A DNA stretch of 9,002 bases. It comes from Candidatus Heimdallarchaeota archaeon. GTDB lineage: Archaea > Asgardarchaeota > Heimdallarchaeia > Heimdallarchaeales > Kariarchaeaceae. The translations under genes and the position numbers were made by a program. Below are positions 1 to 7,227 of this stretch, piece after piece; position 1 is the stretch's first letter; each line of letters begins with the position of its first letter. The notes beneath the pieces are model-generated. The model saw nothing but the letters and a program-made list of their open reading frames with translations. It was not told the origin of the DNA and did not search any database. The DNA is taken from the NCBI GenBank assembly GCA_021399405.1, contig JAAFKL010000364.1:1-9002 (forward strand), given 5' to 3'.

Positions 1-948
1 AGTTTCGCAGGAAGAGATATATTATCATTAAAAGACTTTGAGAGAAATGAGTTCATGCATGTGTTTGAAACTGCAGCAGAACTTGAACCAATTGCCAGGA
101 GCAGAACAAGATCAGATTTATTAGAGGGCAAAATCCTTCTTCCGGCTTTTTATCAACCCAGCACCCGTACAAGATTGGCACATGAAACAGCCATGCTTAG
201 ATTGGGTGGACATGTTCACGGATTTTCCGATTCGAAAAACACCCGAGCTGGAGATTTCTATCAAGAGAGCATAAAAGACACTGTTAAAATGTTGGAATAC
301 TATGGCGATGTTATTGTCATGAGACATTTCAAACAAGGAGCACCTGCTGAAGCAGCTAAGTGGGCTTCAGTTCCAATACTAAATGCAGGTGATGGATGGG
401 GTGAACATCCAACCCAAGTACTTACTGATCTATACACTATTCTACAAGAAAAAGGCACTTTGGATGGAATTAATATTCTTGCAGTAGGTGATATGAGGAT
501 GCGAACTATGCATAGTATAAGCTACGCAGCGAGTCAATTTGATATTGAAATATCTTATGTTTCTCCTCCCGATATGTCATTAACTGATGAATTCAAGAAA
601 GAACTCGGTGCACGAGGAAATGTATTCCAAGAATATGACTCTGTTCATGATTGCTTACCACAAGCAGATGTTATCTATATGGAGCCAGTAGTACAACCAG
701 ACTATACAATTTCAAGAGAAGATGTACCCGATGACTATGGTCTAACTCCAAAGGAGTATATAATTAATCTAAAACTGCTGAATGAAAAAGCAAAATCAGA
801 TGCTATTGTTTTACATTCCTTACCCAGAATGGATGAATTGACCACTGATGTTGATAACTCAAAATATGCAAGATATTGGGAAGAAGCGTTCAATGGAGTA
901 GTCATGAGAATGTCTCTACTTTCATTAGTGCTTGGCGCAATGGAATAA
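1..948 (+). CDS. Atypical aspartate/ornithine carbamoyltransferase-family protein (5' end outside window)
   Basis: This is a cytosolic transcarbamylase that would transfer the carbamoyl group of carbamoyl phosphate to an amino substrate; standard annotation would be aspartate carbamoyltransferase (pyrB). The frame is open to base 1, and the residues before the first ATG (55) read SFAGRDILSLKDFERNEF, the usual PyrB N-terminus, so the gene starts upstream and ATG 55 is not the start. Numbering the 315 visible residues from base 1, the carbamoyl-phosphate loop STRTR is at 54-58, VMRH (E. coli R105) at 106-109, HPTQ at 136-139, GDMRMRTMHS (R167 region) at 163-172 and HSLPR at 272-276. Oddities: the 80s loop reads NTRAGDFYQES and lacks the lysine equivalent to E. 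coli K84; YMEPVVQ replaces YMTRVQ, losing R229; HSLPR replaces HPLPR. R229 binds aspartate in E. coli, so the second substrate may not be aspartate. Family certain, substrate uncertain. No regulatory chain (pyrI) follows. Confidence 0.88.
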   Translation, partial: SFAGRDILSLKDFERNEFMHVFETAAELEPIARSRTRSDLLEGKILLPAFYQPSTRTRLAHETAMLRLGGHVHGFSDSKNTRAGDFYQESIKDTVKMLEYYGDVIVMRHFKQGAPAEAAKWASVPILNAGDGWGEHPTQVLTDLYTILQEKGTLDGINILAVGDMRMRTMHSISYAASQFDIEISYVSPPDMSLTDEFKKELGARGNVFQEYDSVHDCLPQADVIYMEPVVQPDYTISREDVPDDYGLTPKEYIINLKLLNEKAKSDAIVLHSLPRMDELTTDVDNSKYARYWEEAFNGVVMRMSLLSLVLGAME

Positions 949-994
949 TCAATCGACTTTATTTACATCCAATAATAATTCGCTAAACTAGTAA

Positions 995-1002
995 TTTATA
1001 AA
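995..1002 (+). promoter_or_regulatory. Candidate archaeal TATA box for the VOC gene
   Basis: The sequence TTTATAAA is centred about 26 bases before the ATG at 1025, in the 76-bp gap after the carbamoyltransferase. In archaea initiation usually occurs about 25 bases past the box, which would put the start at or just before the ATG and give a nearly leaderless mRNA. A weak AAGGA at 1014-1018 could instead be a ribosome site if transcription begins further upstream. AT-richness makes chance matches likely. Confidence 0.4.
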
Positions 1003-1024
1003 ATTAAATTAACAAGGACTCTAT

Positions 1025-1396
1025 ATGAGTAATATTGAATTTAAGCAATTAATTGTATATGTTAACAATATGGAAAAAATGGTTGCATTCTATAAAGACA
1101 TATTAGGTTTAGTCATTGCTTATCCACACGTGGAAAATTACATTAATGAAACATGGGTTGCTTTCAGTACGGGTCCCGTTACATTCGCACTTCATTCAGG
1201 AAAGGAAACCTCTATTGTACCTGTCGATGCTCCAAAATACAATTTTGAAGTTGATAATATCCATGAAACAAGACAAAATTTACTGGAGAAGGGAATGAAA
1301 ATGCAAGAGATCACAAATGCAACCCCTACAAAATTAATATGTTCTGGTAGAGATCCAGAAGGCAATGGATTCTTCATTGAATCAACAACTGATTAA
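1025..1396 (+). CDS. VOC / glyoxalase-bleomycin resistance fold protein
   Basis: This is a 123-residue protein with one vicinal-oxygen-chelate module of two beta-alpha-beta-beta-beta repeats. The first repeat has the typical start QLIVYV followed by the helix MVAFYKDILGL (residues 8-29). The second ends in DPEGNGFFIES (110-120), the usual DPxGN...E signature. Likely metal ligands are Q8 (glutamine is also used in human glyoxalase I), H57 and E119; the usual acidic ligand in the first repeat is not evident around ETWVAF (42-47). Such proteins act as lyases, epimerases, dioxygenases or drug-binding proteins and usually dimerise. The sequence does not fix the substrate. It has its own TATA-like box and lies 76 bp after the carbamoyltransferase on the same strand, so independent transcription is plausible. 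Length is normal for a single-module VOC protein. Confidence 0.85.
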   Translation: MSNIEFKQLIVYVNNMEKMVAFYKDILGLVIAYPHVENYINETWVAFSTGPVTFALHSGKETSIVPVDAPKYNFEVDNIHETRQNLLEKGMKMQEITNATPTKLICSGRDPEGNGFFIESTTD

Positions 1397-1508
1397 AATC
1401 AGATAATGGAATAATTAGGATTTCAAGATGTGATTGTGAAATATCAATCATTCGTAAGTTTTATTTCTCCGGTTAATATGGACAATAACAAGTATAAAGT
1501 GTATTAAT

Positions 1509-1985
1509 ATGGGATTTAATAAAAATTTATTATCTGAAGAATTTCCCAAATTTCTTCAAGGGCCTTTCTTAAAGGCAACACTAACACTACTCCCTAGTTA
1601 TGCTGAAAAGGAAATCAAAATTATTGTCCCCTACTTAATTCAAAGCGATATATTGGAAACTATTTTACAAATCCCTGAAAATATCCAAGTTAAGTTATAC
1701 ACTAGAAATAGTGCTGGATATTTACCAAATATAAGACATGGGGCTCAACCTGCTTTAGACACACTTGCAAAAATGCCTAATTTGCAGTTATTCATTAGTA
1801 ACAAAATCCATGCGAAGATATGGAAAATTGATGACAAATTTGTAATTGTTCATTCCATGAATGGAACCCCTACATCTGAAAATATCAATTTTGAAGCTGG
1901 AATCATCTCAATTCAAACAACGGTCATATCAGATGTAGAAAATTATTTCAACCAAGTAGAAGCTGAATCAAATAGGGTAAAATAG
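1509..1985 (+). CDS. Small phospholipase D-like protein with a single HKD motif
   Basis: This is a 158-residue protein, about the size of the bacterial Nuc-type PLD nuclease. The catalytic motif HxK(x4)D is intact as HAKIWKID, with H101, K103 and D108. It is followed at the usual distance by HSMN (115-118), where most family members have GSxN, and then by NFEAG (127-131), which fits the family's NxExG. One HKD motif implies that two chains must pair to build an active site, as in Nuc. No signal peptide or membrane segment is evident, so it is probably cytosolic. The substrate could be nucleic acid or phospholipid; one HKD motif and small size favour a nuclease-like or transphosphatidylase-like role, but this is inference. 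There is no clear Shine-Dalgarno site. ATG 1509 is preceded only by an AT-rich 112-bp gap, and an earlier ATG at 1478 is out of frame. It ends 35 bp from the convergent TPR gene. Confidence 0.75.
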   Translation: MGFNKNLLSEEFPKFLQGPFLKATLTLLPSYAEKEIKIIVPYLIQSDILETILQIPENIQVKLYTRNSAGYLPNIRHGAQPALDTLAKMPNLQLFISNKIHAKIWKIDDKFVIVHSMNGTPTSENINFEAGIISIQTTVISDVENYFNQVEAESNRVK

Positions 1986-2012
1986 GAATAGAGAAAGATG
2001 AGGATCTATTCC
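1985..2012. repeat. 8-bp inverted repeat at a convergent gene junction
   Basis: GGAATAGA (1985-1992) and TCTATTCC (2005-2012) are perfect reverse complements separated by 12 bases. The left arm starts on the last base of the PLD-like stop codon, and the right arm ends 8 bases before the stop codon of the TPR gene. The placement suits a two-way transcription stop or an mRNA 3'-end structure. However, no strong T-run follows on either strand, which archaeal termination normally needs, so the role is unproven. Confidence 0.4.
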
Positions 2013-2020
2013 AAATATAC

Positions 2021-3817
2021 TTATTGCACATGATTATCTGTTGAGAAAAATTTTGTGATAATTGGTAAAATGTTAGTTTTGTCCTTAACTTCTGGAGATA
2101 TAAGTTCTCCAACACTAGATAAAGCAGTCATTTGAGTTGCATCAAGCATAATTTCTTTAACGAAACTTTCTAACTTTTGAGCTGCGAATAAGGACTGACC
2201 CTTAAAAATATAGCAATAAAGGAATTCAGGTGTTGATTTCATTAAAATTGTAAACCCTTTGCTCCTGATACGATCTAATGAATCTTTCTCTGTGAAAATA
2301 TCAAGAAAGAAACTATTGATAGCAGATAGAAAACCCCCGATTAAATGCTCATGCATCCCTTCAACAGATCCAAACTTGTGTCTTAATTTTACAACTCCTC
2401 CTTGACCAATTATTAGAAGCATTATTGGATTTTCAGTGTCTTTAAACTGATAAGTTACAGATTTTGATTGCAAAGGTCTTACCAATCCAATTATATCAGA
2501 TTGATCTAATCGTTCCTTTAGACTAGCATTTCTCATATCTAATTCCTCCCAGAATGCCAATTGATACTTCAAATCATTATATACATTTGATATGTGATGT
2601 GCAATTTGAGTGAGGCCCTTTTCTTCGGCAATACTCTGTGCATTAAGTAAAGTTTCAATAGCATCTGACACATTGTTTTCAATTAAAAAAAGCTTTGATT
2701 TTAACAACAAAGCCTCATTTAAAACCCAACTGGATCCATCTTTATGGCCCATCTCTTCTAATCTAGAAACGATTACATTGATTTCTTTTAGAATCTCAAT
2801 ATTTTCATAAATTTGGAGTTCTTCAAGTAGGATCTCACACAACAATTTCATTGCCATCACAGAAAGATGACAATTAACAACTGGCTTCTCTATAATTTTG
2901 TTTAATAGATTAGCTGCCTCAAGTTTTGATTTGAAACGTTTACCATTTTTCTTAACAATAGCCTCAGCAAGTTCATACATGAGGGAAACATAATCATCTG
3001 GGAATTGTTCAAATTGACTTCGCAAATCATCTAACAAACTTTCAGATTCATCTGCGTTATCCATCACAATCGCTAAAGTAATTAATTCGAATAAAGTATA
3101 TGCAATTTCGGAGCGATTATTAATTTTCCTTTGGATTAGTAATGCTCGGTGAAGGTGTTCATGTGCGAGATCATATTCACCCTTTTGAGTTAACAAAATT
3201 CCATAATTTGATAATGATCTAGCAAAATCTTGCTGTTTAATTTTATCCTCGAGATTGATACTTCGCAATAAGTACTCTTCTGCCAATATTATCTCACCCA
3301 TCAACAAGTACGAGTAACCTAGATTATTATAAATTAATCCTAAATTATGGTTATCTTCAAGTTCTTCGTAAATCGTTGCAGCAACTTTGTGATTAGAAAG
3401 AGTATGAAAATACTCCCCGAGATGACTGTAAACATTTCCCTTAATTTTGTATAATGAAGCCAAAGATAATTTTAATGAATCATTAAGGTCTTTAGTCTCT
3501 AGCGTATTTATTAAGAATTCGCACTCTTGAATAGTTTCATCATATTCACCTAATCTCCATTTTGTATATAATTCCTCGATTTTTGCGGAAAGATAATCCT
3601 GTGACAAAATTTTATTTTCATCATAGAGTGTAATGGATTCATTTTCAAGTAGATTACGAATTACACTGATAGATTTGGTATACTCCCCTTTTTCTCGATA
3701 GATTAAACTTTTTAAGATGATCATTTTCGGAGATTTACTGTTCTCGCTAATCACATTTTCCAGTGCACGATCGTAATCACCTTGATTGATCAAATCATAA
3801 ATAGAGGAAATACCCAT
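2021..3817 (-). CDS. Tetratricopeptide-repeat protein with C-terminal longin-like domain
   Basis: This is a 598-residue protein with two parts. Residues about 1-430 are helical TPR repeats. The clearest lie in 1-60, 80-110 and 118-236, with repeated cores such as GNVYSHLGEYFHTLSNHKVA, LGYSYLLMGEIILAEEYL and YGILLTQKGEYDLAHEHL; later helices (240-430) are more degenerate. A short coiled linker (430-450) leads to a compact alpha/beta domain at about 463-575, containing IMLLIIGQGGVVKL, GGFLSAINSF, an FTILMK strand, YCYIFKGQS and a terminal helix. This strand-strand-helix-strand-strand-helix layout resembles longin or roadblock domains that work with small GTPases, and I associate it with Asgard archaeal TPR proteins; that comparison is from memory. 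No catalytic motif is seen, so a scaffold or signalling role is likely. The start ATG lacks a Shine-Dalgarno site but has a TATA-like box about 29 bases upstream. The 109-bp gap after xdhC suggests a separate transcript. Confidence 0.8.
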   Translation of the reverse strand: MGISSIYDLINQGDYDRALENVISENSKSPKMIILKSLIYREKGEYTKSISVIRNLLENESITLYDENKILSQDYLSAKIEELYTKWRLGEYDETIQECEFLINTLETKDLNDSLKLSLASLYKIKGNVYSHLGEYFHTLSNHKVAATIYEELEDNHNLGLIYNNLGYSYLLMGEIILAEEYLLRSINLEDKIKQQDFARSLSNYGILLTQKGEYDLAHEHLHRALLIQRKINNRSEIAYTLFELITLAIVMDNADESESLLDDLRSQFEQFPDDYVSLMYELAEAIVKKNGKRFKSKLEAANLLNKIIEKPVVNCHLSVMAMKLLCEILLEELQIYENIEILKEINVIVSRLEEMGHKDGSSWVLNEALLLKSKLFLIENNVSDAIETLLNAQSIAEEKGLTQIAHHISNVYNDLKYQLAFWEELDMRNASLKERLDQSDIIGLVRPLQSKSVTYQFKDTENPIMLLIIGQGGVVKLRHKFGSVEGMHEHLIGGFLSAINSFFLDIFTEKDSLDRIRSKGFTILMKSTPEFLYCYIFKGQSLFAAQKLESFVKEIMLDATQMTALSSVGELISPEVKDKTNILPIITKFFSTDNHVQ

Positions 3818-3841
3818 TAATAATTTCTAATTGATTTTGTG

Positions 3842-3850
3842 TTAAATAAT
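3842..3850 (-). promoter_or_regulatory. Candidate TATA box for the TPR gene inside a partial palindrome
   Basis: On the minus strand ATTATTTAA is centred about 29 bases before the TPR start codon, close to the spacing expected for a leaderless archaeal transcript. It lies inside an imperfect palindrome (3839-3855) whose outer arms GTGT and ACAC match exactly, so a repressor could bind over the box. Evidence is positional only. Confidence 0.3.
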
Positions 3851-3926
3851 TACACCGCTCAAAAAATGGAGATTCGTCAATTTAAGGAAAATTATGTAAA
3901 TTATCTTCAATGAATATTATCGACCC

Positions 3927-4901
3927 TCAATATATACTGAGTTCGGGGTTATTTTTAACTTTGATAAGTTCTGCAACCACTGAGATTGCGATCTCCTCAA
4001 TTGATCCGTCAGAAATATCAAGTCCGATTGGAGCTTTGATTAAATCGATCAACTCACGAGTAAATCCGTCATCTCGTAACATCTGGAATATTTTTGCGAT
4101 TTTAGTTTTACTTCCCATCAATCCGATGTATCTGATTCTTTTTTCCAAAACGCTCATTAGTACTTGATAATCAGAGTCAAAAGAATAAGTAGTAACAACT
4201 ACAAAGACTTTTGGTCCAGATTGTATTTTATCGGCGGTATCAAGAAATGAGCCTTCAACTTTCTTATGTGCATATTCATTAGATTCAAACATTTTAAAAT
4301 CAGGACGATTTTCATACTGCACAATATAAAAATTTAATGTGTCTAGAATTCTTGTGATTGAGTTCCCTACGTGCCCTCCTCCAAATACATGAACGATATA
4401 AGGATCTCCAATTTTTTCTTTGTAAAACCAATCATTATTTTGTTGAAATTCGAAGTCTGAATCTGTATTTTGGTTTTTTATCAGTGTAAGAGAATTAAGA
4501 TTAATTTTCAAATATTGTGGATCAAGTGTTTCATATGAAACAATAATACTATCAATGGTCTTTAAATCACTCTCAGACAATCGATATAGAATAATCCATT
4601 GCTGGCCTGCACAAATTAACCCAGATTGGTTTTCACCATCAGCTTTTTTATTATGAACTTGAGTAATAATTCGATTATCATGATCTTTGCTTTCTAAGAT
4701 TGTTTTTGCAAGATCAAGAATGTTTGCTTCCATAATTCCACCCCCGATAGTACCAATCCTATCCCCATTTTCATCAAGAAGCATTTTGAAACCCTGTTTA
4801 CCAGGTGAGCTACCCTCATGATTTCCCACTATTAGTAATATGATATCCAATTTAGACACCAATTTCCTTCTAATTTCCTGCCAAAAATGATAATATTTCA
4901 T
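3927..4901 (-). CDS. xdhC: XdhC/CoxI-family molybdenum cofactor insertion protein
   Basis: This is a 324-residue protein with the two-domain XdhC layout. The N-terminal XdhC/CoxI domain contains GSSPGKQGFKM (30-40), GGGIME (53-58) and LICAGQ (95-100) with the family cysteine at C97. A variable linker (about 110-160) leads to a Rossmann-type domain with GGGHVG (174-179), the family signature GLMGSK (260-265), PIGLDI (291-296) and EEIAISVVAEL (302-312). In Rhodobacter capsulatus XdhC binds molybdenum cofactor, promotes its sulfuration and inserts it into XdhB without becoming part of the enzyme; the same role is inferred here. The gene lies 16 bp after xdhB, which fits an operon. The start is fixed by GGAGG six bases before the ATG. 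The GSSPGKQG form, rather than GSSPRxxG, resembles my recollection of Bacteroidota-type homologues. The length is normal and both domains are complete. Confidence 0.92.
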   Translation of the reverse strand: MKYYHFWQEIRRKLVSKLDIILLIVGNHEGSSPGKQGFKMLLDENGDRIGTIGGGIMEANILDLAKTILESKDHDNRIITQVHNKKADGENQSGLICAGQQWIILYRLSESDLKTIDSIIVSYETLDPQYLKINLNSLTLIKNQNTDSDFEFQQNNDWFYKEKIGDPYIVHVFGGGHVGNSITRILDTLNFYIVQYENRPDFKMFESNEYAHKKVEGSFLDTADKIQSGPKVFVVVTTYSFDSDYQVLMSVLEKRIRYIGLMGSKTKIAKIFQMLRDDGFTRELIDLIKAPIGLDISDGSIEEIAISVVAELIKVKNNPELSIY

Positions 4902-4907
4902 AATAAT

Positions 4908-4912
4908 CCTCC
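4908..4912 (-). promoter_or_regulatory. Shine-Dalgarno site of xdhC
   Basis: GGAGG on the minus strand lies six bases before the ATG of xdhC, inside the 16-bp gap after the xdhB stop codon. It supports this start and translation from a shared xdhABC mRNA. Confidence 0.8.
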
Positions 4913-4917
4913 AGAAT

Positions 4918-7227
4918 TTAATTTCTCACTGTTTCAGAAGTACTCTCAGTGGTACCTTTAACAAGAGGCTTGGAATAAAGTCCCAGAAGTGATTTTTCGT
5001 GAGTGAGAGGTGTATCAAATCCGATCATAGATAAGGGATTGAATGCCTTGATCGCCTCACGTATGGCGAAATATGCTCCAATTCCATACATCAATGGAGG
5101 TTCACCAATTGCTTTTGATTTAAATAATCCGTATTTATTCTCTTGGTTTTCGAGGAAATACCCAATAATTTCTTTTGGTGATGAATTATAATCTGGTATC
5201 TTATATGTCGATAAGGCATTTGAGTGTAATCTGCCTTTTTCATCATAAACAATCTCTTCTGAAGTCATCCACCCTATCCCTTGCACAATTCCACCCTCAA
5301 GTTGCCCTGTGTCAAGATTTTCATTAAGTATTTTTCCCGAATCATGTACTGCTTTTACTGAATCTATCACATATATCCCTCTAACACAATCTAAGGTTAT
5401 CTCAATTATTGCAGTTCCATATGTATGATAAGCAAAAGGATGTCCTTTTTCGATAGTATTATCAAATTGGATTATCGGAGTTTTATAGAATCCGTGTTCA
5501 GATAGATCAATTCTGTTTTCAAAGGCTTCATATACCAATTTATTCCATGTCAGATCTGTTTTGTTATTACTGAAATATACAAATTCGTCCTTTATCTCGA
5601 TTTTTTCAATATCATCAGAATTAAGATTTAAAAGTTTAAGACTTAATTGCTTCAACCTCTGTAATAATGATTCACAAGCTAATTGTGTTGCTTTCCCATT
5701 GAGATCATGTGTTGAACTAGCTGCAGAAGGGGAGGTGTTGGCAACTCTTGTAGTATTGGTGCTTTCAATTTTTACTCTTGATGGATCGATCGAAAATACC
5801 TCTACAGGTACTTGAGCTAAACGAGTATTTACTCCTTGACCCATTTCTACTGCTGCCGTTGATATCCCAACGCTACCATCAAAATAAATATGCACAAGTG
5901 AGCCTGCTTGATTCATAGAAGTCTTTGAAAAGCTAATACCAAAACATATTGGCATTAAAGCCAATCCTTTCTTTTTCTGAGAATTTAATTGATTAAATTC
6001 ATTTACTTTTGCTCGGATATTAGAAAGATCAAATTTACTATCTGCTTCTTCCCAAGTTGTAATAGAGTTGGCATTCTCCGCTATCTGACCATAAGGGAAA
6101 CTATCTCCAGATTTCAAAAGATTTAATCTCTGGATATCTATTCTATCTTTGTTCAATTTTTCTGCTACATGAGCAATTGCGGCTTCAATTACGAACATAC
6201 CTTGTGGTCCACCAAAACCACGGAAAGCAGTATTTGGAGGTAAATTTGTTTTACAACTGATTGCAGTTCCTTTAAAATTGGGAAGGAAATATGAGTTATT
6301 GGCATGAAACAATGTTCGTTCTAAAACAGCAGGTGATAAATCACAAGCAGCTCCAGCATTTTGATAATATGTTGCTTCAAATGCAAGAATTTTACCTTCC
6401 TTAGTTACACCGATTTTGTAGTCTGAACTATAAGGATGTCTTTTTCCGGTCATATACATATCATCGAGACGATGTAGTATAACTTTGACTGGTTTTCTAC
6501 TAATCCAAGCACCAAGAGCGGCTAAACATGCCCACTGAGTCGCTTGATCTTCTTTTCCACCGAATGCACCACCTAGTCGCTTCACATCCACTTCAACTTG
6601 ATTCATTGGAATTGCTAAAATATCTGCAGTTGAGCTTTGAGCGGCAGTTGGTCCTTGTGTTGATGAATAGACCTTTACGTGATTATTATCATCAATGTAC
6701 GAATAAGCAGCTTGTCCTTCAATGTATAAGTGTTCTTGAGCACCTGTACTAGCAGTACCTTCAACAATTACATCACATTCATCCCATGCTTGATCAATAT
6801 TCCCTATTTCAAAAGTTCGCGGAGGAATAATTAATAAATTCTTTTTGTAAGCTTCTCTGGGATCAGTTATGGGTGTTTTTTCAATGTATGAGATTTTTAT
6901 TTTGCTTCTAGCTTTACGGGCTAGGAACTCATCTTTGGCAAGAATAAAGGCAATAGGTTGTCCAATAAAATGGACATCTTTACTAGATAGTAATTCTTCA
7001 TCTGGGATTATCCTACCAATTACATTTTTCCCTGGAATATCTTTCGCAGTAATAATCGCTACAATCCCTTCACTCTCTAAAGCTTCAGAAATATCAAGAT
7101 CTTTGAATTCCCCATTAGCTATTGATGAAGCAAAAGGCACCCCATAGACTGTACCGTGTAGGTTTGGCATATCATCAATATAGATAGATTCACCCCTAAC
7201 GTGAGAATATGAATCAATATTTTTCAT
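4918..7227 (-). CDS. xdhB: Xanthine dehydrogenase, molybdenum-cofactor (large) subunit
   Basis: This is the 769-residue catalytic subunit of a molybdenum hydroxylase that oxidises hypoxanthine and xanthine to urate in the cytosol; R. capsulatus XdhB is of similar length. The N-terminal domain (about 8-120) is the a/b hammerhead, followed by the two cofactor-binding domains. Substrate-pocket residues equivalent to bovine XDH are all present: E226 in GGKE (bovine E802), R336 in NTAFRGFGGPQ (R880), F433 in FGISF (F914), F580 in HGFYKTP (F1009) and the catalytic base E709 in GEPPLM (E1261). Q191 in SSTQGP fits the cofactor-contacting glutamine (Q767), and MGQG is at 462-465. This pattern favours xanthine over aldehyde or CO. 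The start overlaps the xdhA stop (ATGA) and has a strong GGAGGAG site. A polar Ser/Thr-rich tail of about 17 residues (753-769) extends past the usual end. It resembles bacterial, notably Bacteroidota, homologues. Confidence 0.95.
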   Translation of the reverse strand: MKNIDSYSHVRGESIYIDDMPNLHGTVYGVPFASSIANGEFKDLDISEALESEGIVAIITAKDIPGKNVIGRIIPDEELLSSKDVHFIGQPIAFILAKDEFLARKARSKIKISYIEKTPITDPREAYKKNLLIIPPRTFEIGNIDQAWDECDVIVEGTASTGAQEHLYIEGQAAYSYIDDNNHVKVYSSTQGPTAAQSSTADILAIPMNQVEVDVKRLGGAFGGKEDQATQWACLAALGAWISRKPVKVILHRLDDMYMTGKRHPYSSDYKIGVTKEGKILAFEATYYQNAGAACDLSPAVLERTLFHANNSYFLPNFKGTAISCKTNLPPNTAFRGFGGPQGMFVIEAAIAHVAEKLNKDRIDIQRLNLLKSGDSFPYGQIAENANSITTWEEADSKFDLSNIRAKVNEFNQLNSQKKKGLALMPICFGISFSKTSMNQAGSLVHIYFDGSVGISTAAVEMGQGVNTRLAQVPVEVFSIDPSRVKIESTNTTRVANTSPSAASSTHDLNGKATQLACESLLQRLKQLSLKLLNLNSDDIEKIEIKDEFVYFSNNKTDLTWNKLVYEAFENRIDLSEHGFYKTPIIQFDNTIEKGHPFAYHTYGTAIIEITLDCVRGIYVIDSVKAVHDSGKILNENLDTGQLEGGIVQGIGWMTSEEIVYDEKGRLHSNALSTYKIPDYNSSPKEIIGYFLENQENKYGLFKSKAIGEPPLMYGIGAYFAIREAIKAFNPLSMIGFDTPLTHEKSLLGLYSKPLVKGTTESTSETVRN

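Noticed and set aside
55..57. ATG at 55 as the start of the carbamoyltransferase
   Set aside because: The frame is open to base 1 and the 18 preceding residues match the normal N-terminal strand and helix of the family, so the real start lies before the window.
944..956. 13-base direct match AATAATCAATCGA, also at 8705-8717
   Set aside because: One AT-rich 13-mer match is expected by chance in 9 kb, and the two sites have different contexts (after a stop codon versus before xdhA).
1478..1507. Nine-codon reading frame (MDNNKYKVY) just before the PLD-like gene
   Set aside because: No ribosome site, no conserved feature and different frame; nothing distinguishes it from chance in AT-rich sequence.
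1397..1508. Hidden gene or tRNA between the VOC and PLD-like genes
   Set aside because: All frames are interrupted, and no cloverleaf or TTC-loop sequence was seen.
3910..4167. Plus-strand open frame opposite the end of xdhC
   Set aside because: It lies antisense to a clearly conserved XdhC domain and encodes no recognisable motif. The same applies to plus-strand open frames inside xdhB (5003-5191, 5561-5815, 6528-6752, 6869-7147) and xdhA (8269-8490).
4918..7227. CO dehydrogenase or aldehyde oxidase large subunit
   Set aside because: The E802 and R880 equivalents and NTAFRGFGGPQ are those of xanthine dehydrogenase, and the CO dehydrogenase active-site Cys loop is not present.
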